In this document: one piece after another, positions 1 to 11,412 of the stretch | Position numbering within the stretch: position 1 is the first letter of the stretch | How the letters are laid out: each line of letters starts with the position of its first letter | Virus record (IMG/VR): IMGVR_UViG_3300008450_009476 | Span: 1-62,429 of that record | Length of the DNA: 62,429 bases | Strand: one strand, 5' to 3' | From: a virus | Position numbers and translations under genes: made by a program | Notes under the pieces: model-generated | Databases searched by the model: none | What the model was told of the DNA's origin: nothing | The model's input: the letters and a program-made list of their open reading frames with translations, nothing else

Positions 1-1
1 A

Positions 2-3000
2 TATGGTATTATAAATTACGTAGAACCAAATGCGGTAAATAAAATAAAAATCAAGGTAAATGGTCAACCTTTCCCTAATCTTACAGCATATACGGGAAAT
101 TATTTGATTAGACCAACTGATTCAATAACGGAAGAATTTTTTAATGGTTTAGATGATTTAGAAGAAATATTATTAAATAGAGAAACCACACCAAAATATA
201 ACGCTCCGTTTTTAATACCTAAAGACAATTCCGATAATTCAAAAACCATTTTAGCAACAGTAGAATATAATTGGCCAATATCGAGAGATGGATGGAATAT
301 TGAAATACTTGGTGTTAATTATGAAAAATATGTCACAGATTTAATTGATGTTGCAGACCAAATAGACGATTATAAATCTAACTTATTTGTTAGATTTATG
401 TCATCACCTCAACTTTATGAGTTTGATACAGAAGAAAAGAAGGCGGAATCTGTTTTTCAGTTGTATGGACAAAGTTTTGATACAGTAAAAAAATATATTG
501 ACAATATCGCGTACATGCGTAATGTGTCTTATGATGGTATTAATAATTTACCAGACGTACTTTTAAAAAATTTAGCAAATACGTTAGGTCTATCAACAAT
601 TAAATTATTTGATGAACAAAGCTTAGACCAAATTTTATATACAAGAATTGATTCACAGTACACCGGAGTTAATTTAGGGTATAATCAAATTGAAGCAGAA
701 TATGAATTTTACAGAAGAATACTCATTAATCTTGCTTACTTATATAAATCAAAAGGAACAAGATCATGTATTGAATTTTTCTTAAAATTTATCGGTGCAC
801 CTGAACCAATGATTCAATTTGATGAATATGTTTATAATGTAACATCATTTCCAAAATCGTTTGATATTGACCAAGACATTTATGATGTAACATTAGGTGT
901 CAAAAATTTAACGACTGCAACATTTATTCCAAGTGCGTACACATATACTAATACAGTAATTACTTCTTCAACAACATATACTAGAGATGAGTATCCTGTT
1001 GAAGAAGGTACAGGTTATCCAAGAAAAGCGTTTAGTGAAGCAAACGACATCTTTTTTGAAAAAGGTGCAGGTTGGTATGATATAACAATTGACCATAGAT
1101 CGAGAGATATACTTGATGTTGATAATTCAATTACAACTGGTAGAACAAAAACATTAAAGACAAAAATGAAACCATATACATATGGTGAAGAATACTTTGA
1201 TGTTTTTAGAACATTACCTGGATTAGATACTGGTTATGAATTAGAAGCGGATATAGATAATAGAAAGAGTGAAATTTTTGGTGAAAGTTCATATTTTGTT
1301 TTAAATAGAAAAAACATACAACTGTATCTTTCAGCATCAAGAACTGTTGATTATGACATCTATAGAAAATCTAGAAACTTAGAATTAACATTCGGTACCA
1401 CAACATTATATCCACAAACAGGAGTAACTTTTGCTGAGTATCTAAATGAAGTTTTAAGTAGACTTATAAAGAACTCACATAAAATAAGATATAAAAAGAA
1501 TTATATAATATTGGAAGATGTCTTTAGAGATTATCTTTCAAGAACAACATATACCCCATTTAATTTTATTGACGTAGAAGAATATATAAATCGAATGAGT
1601 CCATACTGGACACAAATGATTGACCAGTTTATTCCTGCTACAACACAATGGTTAGGTGGAAATGTGATTGATAATGGTGTATTAGGTAGACCAAAATATC
1701 CATATAGATTTGGTTGTCAACCTAAAAAGTTTATTGAAGAATTATTTCCTGATTTTGAAACAGCGATTGAAGAAGATTTAGAAACATTATTAGGTTCAGA
1801 AGAAAATTTTAGAGGTTTAATTAAGTTGACCGGAGTAACTTATTATCCTGTAATCATTATTGATGATGTTGTTTATTCAGGAACAAATTATTCTGTTATA
1901 ATAAGTGGGACATCAAACACAACAAATAGTGCTCAATTATTTGACCCATTCCCTATGACAGGATGTACCAGTTTAACAAATAATGATCCAGTAAATTTGG
2001 CGTTAATTTGTGATTACAAACAATATATTAATCCTGACGTAACGAAAATCAAACAATTATGGATAACCGCATTATCAAATTTAATTGATGATTATATCAA
2101 TACTTCAGAAACTATGGATGAACCCGGTTGTATTGATAGTTATGCTCCATATACCGCAGAAACGGGAAATAGTTCATGTCCACAAGTACCTAAACCACTT
2201 TTAACTTATAATATTTTTGTAGATACAGACGGTATTGATAAAATAGAAATAACATCTATAAAATATGGTACAAATGATTGTTCAGTAAACGATTATTTAG
2301 ACTATATGTTTAATGCGGAATATTTGACTACACCATCAACTTGTGGGTTAAACGTAAATTTAATAAGTGGTTGTGATGTTTATGAAGGAGGCACTGAAGA
2401 TTGTTTATTAACCGGTAATTTAGTAATTGAATTAGAAAATGCGGTTGGATTACAAAATAGTCAAGATGGTTGGCCGGTACATATATACACAGATTGTTTA
2501 ACCGGAACTAACTTAAACATAAATTTTGTTTCGGGATATAGTTTACAATACATAAGTGGATGTACTTTTCAAATAACAGGCGTTACAGAAAATGACGATT
2601 TTACCATTAGTGTTTTAGACGGAGCGAATTGTGAATCTAGAGTTCGTTTTAAAGGTTGGCAATTAAAGGCGGAACACGACCCATATGTTCCGGCTAGAAG
2701 CCATTATCAAGAATTTTATATTTCTTCTTATGATAACAATGAAGGATATGATATTGATTTACAGACTGGCGTGACATGGTGTGACGATTATACTGGATAT
2801 ACATTAGTATCAAATACTGAAATATTAAGTTCGTACAATTACGGACTTAAAAACGATTCTAAAATAATAAGAATTGAACAAAGTAATATTGCTAATGTCT
2901 TATTGGAATTTGCTAATGGAACTTTCACTAATCAAACTTTAGAAGATTTTTTAATATCTGGTGAATTAGAAATTGTTAACGTACAAGATATTAATATTAC

Positions 3001-4165
3001 TAATTGGTTAATAATGGCGGAATATAAACCGTGTACAAGTTTATCTAATCATTCATTTGTTGTTGCACCTGAAAGTGGATATTCATTTAGTTACGATTAT
3101 TCAGTTGGTTATGTGAATCACATCGATTGTTTAAGTTCAATTAAAAAATCATTAATTACCGGTTTAACTGTAAACAACACATATACAGTGTTTGAAGTTT
3201 TACCAACTAGTAAATTTAGAGTTTATACAAATAAAATTATTAGCAATGGTAGTGTAATTAATACAAACTATTTCTTTGATGAAAGATTTCCTGAAGATTT
3301 ACAAGTTAGACAAGACGAACCAATTGAACCTTGTTGTGATTATCCTGAGGATTATTACAAATATTACAGAGGCGATTTCTTAATTGATAGAAATGGTTAC
3401 CCAATAGAAGTTATTGCGGTTGATTTAAATTATTGTGACTTTAGTTTTTATTATAATTTTAATGTGACAGGACAGTCAATCGGTGATTTAGTTGTGTTTA
3501 ATGGTAATGATGACCACCAACCAATTGTACAACATAATTATCAATTACATAACACATCGTTGTCATTCAGTGCTGAACAATTCTATACTGACAGTGAAAA
3601 TTGTTCAACAGTTCCTGCAGTTGGTTCGTTGGCAAGACCTATTTATACCGGTACTTGTACAGGAACACCTGTTGTTACATGTGTTGTTCCAACACCAACT
3701 CCAACCCCAACACCAACTCCGACTCCAACTGCAACACCAACACCAACTAATACACCGACTAGTACACCTACACCAACACCAACAAATACACCAACACCAA
3801 CACCGACACCAACTATAACACCAACACCAACAATACCACCTAAAGCAACAACAACACCGACGCCAACACCTACACCTACTGCGACGCCAACGCCAACACC
3901 AACAGCGACTTCTATTTCACCAACATATATTTATTTGGCAGAAATGAGGTCTTGTGATGATTGTGGAAGTAATGTGGGTCAAATAGTTGTTGGTTCGTAT
4001 ACAACACTAACAATAAACAGTTATGCGATTCAAATCGGTAGTCCCGCACCACAAACCACAGTATATAAAATTTTAGCTGGTAGTAGTGGTTTTGCTGCTA
4101 TAACTGTTGTACCAACAGGTTCAAATAATTGTACAGTTGCTTGTAACTATGAAGTAATAACTTAA
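2..4165 (+). CDS. Large baseplate/tail structural protein with Thr-Pro stalk (5' partial)
   Basis: The reading frame is open to the left edge: codons from base 2 run without a stop into the TTG at 104, so that TTG is not a real start and the N-terminus lies outside the window. About 1387 residues are visible. Around residues 237-283 (bases about 713-850) is a stretch containing [18 protein letters not shown], which resembles the P2 gpI-like region of baseplate proteins, where the 'KGTR..IE' pattern recurs. The middle is beta-rich, low in charge and contains cysteines. Residues about 1229-1305 are almost pure Thr-Pro, followed by a short C-terminal domain with a CDDCG motif. The gene heads a run of four more virion genes with short gaps. 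A baseplate or tail role is inferred from the gpI-like stretch and context; the exact component is not recognised. Confidence 0.7.
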   Translation, partial: YGIINYVEPNAVNKIKIKVNGQPFPNLTAYTGNYLIRPTDSITEEFFNGLDDLEEILLNRETTPKYNAPFLIPKDNSDNSKTILATVEYNWPISRDGWNIEILGVNYEKYVTDLIDVADQIDDYKSNLFVRFMSSPQLYEFDTEEKKAESVFQLYGQSFDTVKKYIDNIAYMRNVSYDGINNLPDVLLKNLANTLGLSTIKLFDEQSLDQILYTRIDSQYTGVNLGYNQIEAEYEFYRRILINLAYLYKSKGTRSCIEFFLKFIGAPEPMIQFDEYVYNVTSFPKSFDIDQDIYDVTLGVKNLTTATFIPSAYTYTNTVITSSTTYTRDEYPVEEGTGYPRKAFSEANDIFFEKGAGWYDITIDHRSRDILDVDNSITTGRTKTLKTKMKPYTYGEEYFDVFRTLPGLDTGYELEADIDNRKSEIFGESSYFVLNRKNIQLYLSASRTVDYDIYRKSRNLELTFGTTTLYPQTGVTFAEYLNEVLSRLIKNSHKIRYKKNYIILEDVFRDYLSRTTYTPFNFIDVEEYINRMSPYWTQMIDQFIPATTQWLGGNVIDNGVLGRPKYPYRFGCQPKKFIEELFPDFETAIEEDLETLLGSEENFRGLIKLTGVTYYPVIIIDDVVYSGTNYSVIISGTSNTTNSAQLFDPFPMTGCTSLTNNDPVNLALICDYKQYINPDVTKIKQLWITALSNLIDDYINTSETMDEPGCIDSYAPYTAETGNSSCPQVPKPLLTYNIFVDTDGIDKIEITSIKYGTNDCSVNDYLDYMFNAEYLTTPSTCGLNVNLISGCDVYEGGTEDCLLTGNLVIELENAVGLQNSQDGWPVHIYTDCLTGTNLNINFVSGYSLQYISGCTFQITGVTENDDFTISVLDGANCESRVRFKGWQLKAEHDPYVPARSHYQEFYISSYDNNEGYDIDLQTGVTWCDDYTGYTLVSNTEILSSYNYGLKNDSKIIRIEQSNIANVLLEFANGTFTNQTLEDFLISGELEIVNVQDINITNWLIMAEYKPCTSLSNHSFVVAPESGYSFSYDYSVGYVNHIDCLSSIKKSLITGLTVNNTYTVFEVLPTSKFRVYTNKIISNGSVINTNYFFDERFPEDLQVRQDEPIEPCCDYPEDYYKYYRGDFLIDRNGYPIEVIAVDLNYCDFSFYYNFNVTGQSIGDLVVFNGNDDHQPIVQHNYQLHNTSLSFSAEQFYTDSENCSTVPAVGSLARPIYTGTCTGTPVVTCVVPTPTPTPTPTPTPTATPTPTNTPTSTPTPTPTNTPTPTPTPTITPTPTIPPKATTTPTPTPTPTATPTPTPTATSISPTYIYLAEMRSCDDCGSNVGQIVVGSYTTLTINSYAIQIGSPAPQTTVYKILAGSSGFAAITVVPTGSNNCTVACNYEVIT
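3688..3915 (+). repeat. Thr-Pro codon repeat (ACN-CCN) tract 1
   Basis: Degenerate hexanucleotide repeat of alternating Thr and Pro codons with occasional Asn, Ser, Ala and Ile substitutions. It codes for a probable extended stalk near the C-terminus of the first virion gene. Near-identical DNA recurs at 10855-11043 and 24571-24810, so the three tracts could recombine. Confidence 0.9.
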
Positions 4166-4184
4166 AAAAATATAAATTCTAATA

Positions 4185-6497
4185 ATGGGATTAAACGTAA
4201 GAATATATAATGTAACATTCACACACAACTATAAAGTAGAGTATAGGACAAATACCTATGCAGGTACATATACGTTTCATAGTTTTCAAAGTGCGGGAAC
4301 AAATAATGTTACAATAGGTAATTTAGAATTTGATACTCTTTATTATGTTAAATTAACAGATTTAATTACGGGTCAATATGTGATTACTCAGATAGTAACA
4401 CACGATAGTAAATTTTATGATTGTTATGACCATATTAATTTTACTATTTCTGCTAGTACTTGTAGTTGTGGTGATTATCAAATCCAATTAATTGATTTAA
4501 CATCACCGAATGGTAATCATTCATCAGTAATAAACGGTATTCCTAATTCATATTACATATATTCCGGAACAACACACCATATAACTGGTGCGACATTTAT
4601 AACAACAGCAACGACTAATCCGTCAACTAAGGTAATTTATCAAACATCTGGTGAAACCGAAACACCAACATTAATTTACTTCTTTGTTGTACATAGTGAT
4701 GGTTTTTTAACTGGTACAACAGATAACTGTCCTTGTTATTTAAATCAACCAAAAAGACAAGGTGGATTTGAAGTTAAATCAATATGTTTATGTTGTAGTG
4801 GAGGTGCGGGTTATGAATGGAGACCGTATACTTATTACTGTGAAGTTGAACCTGAATTTGAAATTACATATCAATTAACAGGAATTTCTACACCATATAA
4901 TGTATGGTACGATAGTGATACAGATAAAGTTTGGGTTGCCGATGCGGATAATTATCTTGATGGTAACATTTATTGGTTTAACCCATCTACAGGAAATACA
5001 AGTGAAAGTGCTGTCACATATATTACAGGTGCTACAGGATATACTAGTCATCTTAGAGCAAATAAATTATATAGTACATTTATAGACACAATATATAAAA
5101 GAATTTATTTTGTTGGTAAAAGTGATGGTCCGGCACCAACAGTGGTAAATGGTATGATTATTTACGATATTACGGGAAACACTATTCAACATATTCCATA
5201 TGGTAGTAATACCGATTATAAGAGAGGATTATTATTTTATACTGACAATTATATATATAGTAACATTTTTGTAGGTTCAACATCGGCAGTTACTGCAACT
5301 CATACTGATTTGATAAGAGTTGATAGAATTAATCCAAGTGGAACAACACCAACTGTTTTGTCTGGATTAACTGAGTTTGACCATTTCTTTGCGGGATTTG
5401 TTCCTGTTGGTGTTGAAGTTAATACAGGAACTACTTTAAGTGAAACGAGATATTGGTTTGTATCTTCCGCAGGTGCAAGTTCGACTGGTAATATCTATAT
5501 ATTTGACAGTGATTTTAATTATCAATCAACAATTATATTAACAGGTCAAAGTACAACTGGTACTACTGGTTTGGGTGGTAGGTATTGGCAAAGTATATTT
5601 TATGACAAAGTTAAAAATAAAGTATATGTTAGTGATATCGGTGGAGGATTTACATGGGTATTTCAACCAAGTTCAAACTATGAATCCGCAACAGTATTGA
5701 AAATATTTGATTTCAAAAATGTTATGGAATCAAAATATTCAGATTCTAGACCTGTGGTATATTTTTCAATTGACCCTGTTTCTGATAAACTATATTTTGG
5801 AGTCGCGATTACAAATAACGTAAATGGAGACGTAACCGCAATTAAAAAAACATACGAAGTAGATAGAGATACTTTTGAAATTAAAAGATTGATAACAGGT
5901 TATACCTTACAGAGATTAGATATAGTGACTGATGAATATGGTAATAATAGTTTAATGGGTCCGGATGGTGGTAATCCTTATTGGGGTGGTGGTTCATGGA
6001 ATACAGATGGTAAAATAGTTTTTTATAATAACAGTGTTGGTAATAGTAATACTGGTAATGTTGTTGTAGATGAACTACAATTATATAATATAAACACAGG
6101 TTTACCAACAGGTACAATTATAGATAATACATCTAATCTTGATCAATATATCGCACCATTTCCTGATACTGTTGCAACTGGTAGTACATATGAAGGGGTG
6201 TCAGGTTGTCCAATTACATATACATTAACTTGTCCAACAATTACAAAGACATCGCCAAGCACAACGCAAATAAATTATGAAGTCAATATAGTTGATTCAG
6301 TAAAAAATAACCCAAATATTGCAACAATCAAAGTATCTGCGTTAGATTCTGGATTGAATGTTGATGATTTTGATACGTATAGTCCACCGTTTAATAATTA
6401 TTATAGTGGTATTTTCAGTGGATTAACTGTGGACACATACTCAATAAAAGTAGAATATTTAGATTCGGGTGCAACAGTGTTATCAGGATGTACATAA
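4185..6497 (+). CDS. Virion protein with beta-propeller-like middle, possible adhesin
   Basis: 770 residues. The N-terminal ~100 residues look like a fibronectin-type beta sandwich (alternating hydrophobic strands, 'FDTLYYVKLTDL'). A cysteine-rich patch follows near residues 200-220 (CLCCSGG). From about residue 225 to 640 there are repeated strand blocks such as NVWYDSDTDKVWVADAD, RIYFVG, KNKVYVSDIGGG and DKLYFGV, which resemble NHL/YVTN-type propeller blades. The last ~90 residues again look Ig-like. No signal peptide, membrane segment or enzyme motif was seen. It lies 19 bases after the baseplate-type gene and 19 before the next fiber gene. A receptor-binding or spike role is inferred from position and fold type. 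Confidence 0.6.
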   Translation: MGLNVRIYNVTFTHNYKVEYRTNTYAGTYTFHSFQSAGTNNVTIGNLEFDTLYYVKLTDLITGQYVITQIVTHDSKFYDCYDHINFTISASTCSCGDYQIQLIDLTSPNGNHSSVINGIPNSYYIYSGTTHHITGATFITTATTNPSTKVIYQTSGETETPTLIYFFVVHSDGFLTGTTDNCPCYLNQPKRQGGFEVKSICLCCSGGAGYEWRPYTYYCEVEPEFEITYQLTGISTPYNVWYDSDTDKVWVADADNYLDGNIYWFNPSTGNTSESAVTYITGATGYTSHLRANKLYSTFIDTIYKRIYFVGKSDGPAPTVVNGMIIYDITGNTIQHIPYGSNTDYKRGLLFYTDNYIYSNIFVGSTSAVTATHTDLIRVDRINPSGTTPTVLSGLTEFDHFFAGFVPVGVEVNTGTTLSETRYWFVSSAGASSTGNIYIFDSDFNYQSTIILTGQSTTGTTGLGGRYWQSIFYDKVKNKVYVSDIGGGFTWVFQPSSNYESATVLKIFDFKNVMESKYSDSRPVVYFSIDPVSDKLYFGVAITNNVNGDVTAIKKTYEVDRDTFEIKRLITGYTLQRLDIVTDEYGNNSLMGPDGGNPYWGGGSWNTDGKIVFYNNSVGNSNTGNVVVDELQLYNINTGLPTGTIIDNTSNLDQYIAPFPDTVATGSTYEGVSGCPITYTLTCPTITKTSPSTTQINYEVNIVDSVKNNPNIATIKVSALDSGLNVDDFDTYSPPFNNYYSGIFSGLTVDTYSIKVEYLDSGATVLSGCT

Positions 6498-6516
6498 TAA
6501 AAAAAATAAAATATAA

Positions 6517-8424
6517 ATGTCAAATTTAGTATCAATACAGTTTCAACCAACAATATATCCACACAATGTGTATACTGGAAGTACATCAGGTTCAACAAGT
6601 GGAATTATTTGTAGCGCACAAACAACTTCTTGTTCATTTACTGTAGATGATACGTATAAAGCATCGTACAATACTATTTGGTTAAGAATTGTATCTGATG
6701 AAGGATGTAAAGAACAATTATATCAAGTTTTAGTAAATGAACCTGATTGTGGCGGTGAATATTGTGAATTCTCGGCAACGACTGTTTATAATGGACTTAT
6801 AAATGATTGTGATTTAGAAATTAGTGTCTCGTCAACAGAAATTTTAACATCTGGTGGAACCGCAAGTGCAACTGTAACATATACAAAAAATCATGGTCCT
6901 GTTTCTATCTTGTGGAATAATGGTCAAACAGGTCAGACTATTACGGGATTATCTGGTGGAACATACACTGTTAGTGTTACTGATACTTCAGTATCTGGTT
7001 GTACCGTAACTGGTTCAACAACAGTTTATGAAACAATGGTGTTCTCTGCAACATCGATAACATCATTTAATCAAATTAATTTAGAGTCATATACGAATCG
7101 TTTGGCGATAAATTGGGGTGATGGTGATGAGAATATATATACCACAACTGGCGGTTCTACAACTGTATCTCACACGTATTCAAGTCCATATACTGGTTTA
7201 GTGAAATTAAAATCTATTGATTTAAGTGACGTAGAAAGATTCGATATATCCGCCGCCACCCCAACAACAAATGCATACACGGTAGATACATCCGAAGCGA
7301 GAAAATTAGAAAGGGCTAGATTATATATAACTAGAACTCATGGTAAAACAACAGGACTTGTATCTCAATTACCGGGAAGGTTATCCCCAACCACATTAAC
7401 ATTAACAATTAATAACGCGTATATTAGTGGTGGCACCGCTGATTTACCAAGAAATCTAACGGATGGTAGATTTTATACCGGAGTATATATAACAGGTAAC
7501 ACAAATCAATTCCCTACCGGAGTAACAGTACTTGATATTTGGGGTGTTAATACAGTAACGGGTCTAATTTCGGATTACCCAAGATCACTTCAAATTAGTA
7601 GAATATATGGTTTTAATACTATTTCAGGATCTACGAGCCACATACCAACAGGAATGACAAATTTTGGTATACAAGGTTCTGCATATATGTTTGGTGATAT
7701 TGCAAATGTACCGACAGGAATAACAAGTCTTAATATATATGGACAAAGTATTGTTAGTGGAAATACAAGTAGTCTTAGCGGAAGACCATTGGTGGAACTT
7801 ACAATTGATAATGAAGAAGGTTACGAAACATCGGGCCACACTATAACAGGTTTACTTTCTTCATTACCAAAAACACTTACCAGAATTCAAATCGGTGGTG
7901 CAAATACTATAAGTGGTAACACTATTGACGTACCTACTGGAGTAACATACTTCAATTTGAAAGGTCAAAATAGGTTACAAGGTGATATAGATAATTTACC
8001 GAATAAATTAACAGATTTATTCTTAGGTGGGCAAAACACTGTTTCAGGTTTAACATCTAACATACCAACAGGAATCACTGTTTTTGAAATCGGTGGTTTA
8101 ACTACTGTTACGGGTTCACTAAATAATATACCAAATAATGTGTATTATTTTGTTCTAAAAGGTAATTCTAATCTAACAGGGTATACCGCAGGAAGAACCT
8201 GGGTTAATAATATGAATAGATTTATTTATATACCAACTAACGCAGCAAATAAATTATCTGACGCTAATCTGGATTCTTTATTTATTGACTTTACAGGTTA
8301 TACTTGGACAACAAGTTCTAGATTCGGTGTTGCTAAACTTGAGACACGTGGAAGTGGAACAACCGCGTCGGATTCGGCTAAAGCAATATTATCGGGATAT
8401 GGTATAAACATAGTATTCTATTAA
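6517..8424 (+). CDS. Virion protein with SprB-like, PKD-like and leucine-rich-like repeats
   Basis: 635 residues. Residues 104-170 match the pattern of the SprB repeat known from Flavobacterium gliding adhesins (a W-NN/DG-T/Q core, ITGLSGGTYTVSVTD, then GCTVTGSTTV). Residues about 195-235 resemble a PKD domain (INWGDGDE, then VSHTYSS). Residues about 270-600 are a series of short units of the form NxPTGxTxxxIxGxNTxSG, which look like FNIP/BspA-type leucine-rich repeats in an irregular solenoid. No secretion signal was seen, as expected for a virion protein. The combination suggests an adhesin on the tail that may mimic or engage surface proteins of a gliding Bacteroidota host. Domain calls rest on motif reading only. 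Confidence 0.65.
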   Translation: MSNLVSIQFQPTIYPHNVYTGSTSGSTSGIICSAQTTSCSFTVDDTYKASYNTIWLRIVSDEGCKEQLYQVLVNEPDCGGEYCEFSATTVYNGLINDCDLEISVSSTEILTSGGTASATVTYTKNHGPVSILWNNGQTGQTITGLSGGTYTVSVTDTSVSGCTVTGSTTVYETMVFSATSITSFNQINLESYTNRLAINWGDGDENIYTTTGGSTTVSHTYSSPYTGLVKLKSIDLSDVERFDISAATPTTNAYTVDTSEARKLERARLYITRTHGKTTGLVSQLPGRLSPTTLTLTINNAYISGGTADLPRNLTDGRFYTGVYITGNTNQFPTGVTVLDIWGVNTVTGLISDYPRSLQISRIYGFNTISGSTSHIPTGMTNFGIQGSAYMFGDIANVPTGITSLNIYGQSIVSGNTSSLSGRPLVELTIDNEEGYETSGHTITGLLSSLPKTLTRIQIGGANTISGNTIDVPTGVTYFNLKGQNRLQGDIDNLPNKLTDLFLGGQNTVSGLTSNIPTGITVFEIGGLTTVTGSLNNIPNNVYYFVLKGNSNLTGYTAGRTWVNNMNRFIYIPTNAANKLSDANLDSLFIDFTGYTWTTSSRFGVAKLETRGSGTTASDSAKAILSGYGINIVFY

Positions 8425-8508
8425 ACTATAAAAATGATTGATTCACTAACTAAGAAAAAAAAACTATATTCTATAATAAATAAAAATGAAATTAAATGTT
8501 TTATATAA

Positions 8509-11376
8509 ATGCCATTACCAACAGTATCTGCTAGTATAACTATTACAGTATCAGGACCAAATACCGGACCATTTGATTTATACTCAAATGTTGATGGATA
8601 TACAACACCTTTTGAAAATAATGTACCAAAATCGTTTTTAGCCACTGGTTATACGGTTACAACAATTCCTATGGGTACAACAACTATTGAAATACGTTCA
8701 GATAATTTTACATGTACTAATAGTGCGTATATAAGTGTGTCAGGAGCACCAAGTTGTTTTTGTGCAACTGTCACTATTATCAATGGTGATTTATTAGTTG
8801 CGACAGGTAACACGAATACATCTTTAAACGGGGTTTTATTTTTAGATGATGGATTAGGTGGGACAGATGGTGTTAAATGTAATGGTGACAGTCCAAACAC
8901 ACAATATACTGAAGATGGTATTGATTATTTTTGTACAACATATTCTGGATTTCCGTTAATTAATTTATATTATTATCAAGATGATGTTGTTGTTTCAGGT
9001 GCGACAGTTTTAAGTGATGTTTTAAGTGGTGAAATATGTAACAGTGATGGTGATTGTAGATGTTGTGATTATGGATTTACAGAAGTTGGTGGAATTTGTA
9101 CACTGACCGCGAGTACATTAAGTGGCGTTAGTGGAACGACATATATTTTTACTACAGGAGACACTAATTTGTCATATTTAAGAGATGGTACATATTTTTA
9201 TGAAAATATAACAACAAAAACATTACCATTAACTTTTGCTAATAATGCCAGTTTTATAACAAATGGAGTTTTATCAGGTTCTTCTTTACCTAATGGGCAA
9301 TTTGGAGGATTAGTGGATGGTACTAATTACACAAACAGTCAAATATCAAATTTATATGGAACAAACGATTCAAATATTTCAGGAGCACCAATAACGGTTG
9401 TTACGAGCGCAACAACAGTACCATGGAGAGAAACGGTATCTGCTTCACCTTGGAACGGTATAATGAATAATGCGGGAATAAAATTTGCCACAGGATTTAA
9501 TCAATGGGTAGGATTTTATAAATGTTTGGATGTACCATCAACTCAAACGTATCATTTATTTCTTTCTGCAGATGATATGTTTGGTTTGAAATTAGATGGT
9601 GAATGGTTGGTAAAAAGATTAAATAAAAATTCTGCAGCCTATCCCGCATTAACGGTTGGTAACGCAATAGGTGCTGATGGTTTATTTGACAAATCAGTTT
9701 CACCCGCTAGATTTTTACCTTTTCATGTAGGTCATGTTTTACCTATAACATTAGACGCGGGTACACACATTTTTGAATTTTTCTTTTCGGATGCATTTAA
9801 TTATGGTGGTACATGTTGTACAAACGGTTGTTTTGAAATATATAGTGGTGTATCTGTAAATACATTAACAGGTGTAACTACATATAATGGGTTATCTGGA
9901 TATACCGCGTTTTCAACAAGACAAATAACAGGATTAACGCAAACAATACTTGGTAATTATGGTGATAATTATGGTATTTTTTGTGATGTTGATGGGACAT
10001 TATTAAACATATGTGGTGGACTTGGCGCAGCTTATTGTTATTATGAAGAAGTTCCGGTTTGTGATGATTGTACTTCTTGTGATAACAAATATACATGGAC
10101 ACCAATAGGAGGTGGTTTATGTACAGCAACAGATACCGTATCTGCAACACCACCCGTAACTCCATATACCGCATATACACGAACTAATTCGGTATATAGT
10201 TCATCTGGAACAATAATTTATGATGATGATTGGGGGTTAAATGGTAGTGGTACAACAATAACAGCATTAACAACTGCTGACGTTTGGAAAAACACAACAA
10301 CATCAAACGGACCATTAAATAGGACTGCGGTATGGGCATATCCGGCAGCATTTGACCCAATTGATTATCCATTAGATGTTTGGTTAGGATTTAATAAATG
10401 TCTTGAAGGAATTGAGGCAGGAACATATTATATTGGAATTGCTGCAGATAATGAATTCAGGCTTGAACTTGATGGTAATGTTATATTAGACACATTTAAC
10501 TATACAGGGATAACTGAACTAAATAAGTTCATGAAATGGCACGTTTATCCAATAAATCTTCTTGCAGGTGACCATATTCTTGGTTTATATGGTTATAATT
10601 TTAGTATTACTGGAACACCAAACCCGGCAGGATTTGGTTGTGAAATTTATAATAACACGTTGTCAGAATTAACTGGTGCGACAACAACCGGAGATTTAAA
10701 TATAATATTTACGTCAGCGTCTTTTAATGGTTCAATTATTCCTGTTATAAAAAATAATGATGGGACTTATTTATCATCAGGATACACATGTCCAAGTGGA
10801 TATGAATATGCACCATGTGATGGTAATTGTTGGAAGATATTATATTGTGGTATTGCAATACCTACACCCACACCGACTCCAACACCAACACCGACTCCAA
10901 CACCAACACCGACTAACACACCAACTAGTACACCGACATCAACACCAACAAATACACCTACTAGTACACCAACACCAACAGCAACTAACACACCAACTCC
11001 GACCCCTACCTCAACACCAACGCCAACACCAACGAATACTCCATCAGGAGACTTTTATTTTTTACAGAATAATAGTGATGATGGTAGTATTGAAAATGTA
11101 AGGAATCTGATGGGACTATCTTTTGGTTTTATAACCGTACCTGTTGGTCCTGGACAAACTGAATCGGGAACATATGGCACAACTTATAATACTCCTTTGT
11201 ATGTTGATGTCATAGCACCGTCTGGTGGAGGATCATTAAAATTATATAAAAATAACGTATTGGTTGATTGTATTCCAGTTTTAGCAACAGACGCATACCC
11301 ACTTAATTTAGCACCATCTACCACTTTTACAATTCCAAATACTTTAAAAATTGTTTTAAGTAATAGTGGATGTTAA
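8509..11376 (+). CDS. Virion protein with two PA14-like domains and Thr-Pro stalk
   Basis: 955 residues. Two similar blocks, about residues 290-445 and 590-715, share W-x-GF-x-KCL, then a D-x-x-x-L-x-L-DG core, then a P-x-x-L-x-AG-x-H-x-x-x-x-x motif. This is the layout of PA14/GLEYA carbohydrate-binding domains. Cysteine-rich linkers ([15 protein letters not shown]) separate them. Residues about 782-845 form a Thr-Pro stalk, and a compact C-terminal domain of ~110 residues follows. The ATG directly abuts the stop of a 24-codon upstream ORF (TAAATG). Likely a glycan-binding tail spike or fiber; the ligand is unknown. Confidence 0.65.
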   Translation: MPLPTVSASITITVSGPNTGPFDLYSNVDGYTTPFENNVPKSFLATGYTVTTIPMGTTTIEIRSDNFTCTNSAYISVSGAPSCFCATVTIINGDLLVATGNTNTSLNGVLFLDDGLGGTDGVKCNGDSPNTQYTEDGIDYFCTTYSGFPLINLYYYQDDVVVSGATVLSDVLSGEICNSDGDCRCCDYGFTEVGGICTLTASTLSGVSGTTYIFTTGDTNLSYLRDGTYFYENITTKTLPLTFANNASFITNGVLSGSSLPNGQFGGLVDGTNYTNSQISNLYGTNDSNISGAPITVVTSATTVPWRETVSASPWNGIMNNAGIKFATGFNQWVGFYKCLDVPSTQTYHLFLSADDMFGLKLDGEWLVKRLNKNSAAYPALTVGNAIGADGLFDKSVSPARFLPFHVGHVLPITLDAGTHIFEFFFSDAFNYGGTCCTNGCFEIYSGVSVNTLTGVTTYNGLSGYTAFSTRQITGLTQTILGNYGDNYGIFCDVDGTLLNICGGLGAAYCYYEEVPVCDDCTSCDNKYTWTPIGGGLCTATDTVSATPPVTPYTAYTRTNSVYSSSGTIIYDDDWGLNGSGTTITALTTADVWKNTTTSNGPLNRTAVWAYPAAFDPIDYPLDVWLGFNKCLEGIEAGTYYIGIAADNEFRLELDGNVILDTFNYTGITELNKFMKWHVYPINLLAGDHILGLYGYNFSITGTPNPAGFGCEIYNNTLSELTGATTTGDLNIIFTSASFNGSIIPVIKNNDGTYLSSGYTCPSGYEYAPCDGNCWKILYCGIAIPTPTPTPTPTPTPTPTPTNTPTSTPTSTPTNTPTSTPTPTATNTPTPTPTSTPTPTPTNTPSGDFYFLQNNSDDGSIENVRNLMGLSFGFITVPVGPGQTESGTYGTTYNTPLYVDVIAPSGGGSLKLYKNNVLVDCIPVLATDAYPLNLAPSTTFTIPNTLKIVLSNSGC
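10855..11043 (+). repeat. Thr-Pro codon repeat tract 2
   Basis: Same ACN-CCN repeat style as at 3688-3915, with the same NTPTSTPT interruptions. It links the PA14-like part of the protein to its C-terminal domain. Confidence 0.9.
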
Positions 11377-11412
11377 TGATAAAATAAAATTAAAAAAGAA
11401 TATTTATAATAT

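Noticed and set aside
104-106. TTG as start of the first gene
   Set aside because: The same frame is open back to base 2 without a stop, so this TTG is an internal Leu codon and the gene is cut by the window edge.
3492-3818. Reading frames in other phases of the Thr-Pro tracts (His/Gln-rich or Val/Gly-rich)
   Set aside because: They are shadows of repeated ACN-CCN codons; the real frame continues far on both sides.
6517-8424. Leucine-rich-like region as an internalin/BspA host surface gene
   Set aside because: No signal peptide or sorting tail, and it sits within a run of phage tail genes, so a virion role is preferred.
8434-8508. 24-codon ORF directly ahead of the PA14-like gene (TAAATG junction)
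   Set aside because: Too short and Lys/Asn-rich; fits chance in AT-rich DNA, though a leader peptide cannot be excluded.
11400-11412. T4-type late promoter (TATAAATA)
   Set aside because: The frequent TATTTAT elements near plus-strand starts are in the opposite orientation to the T4 late box, and such strings are common in AT-rich DNA.
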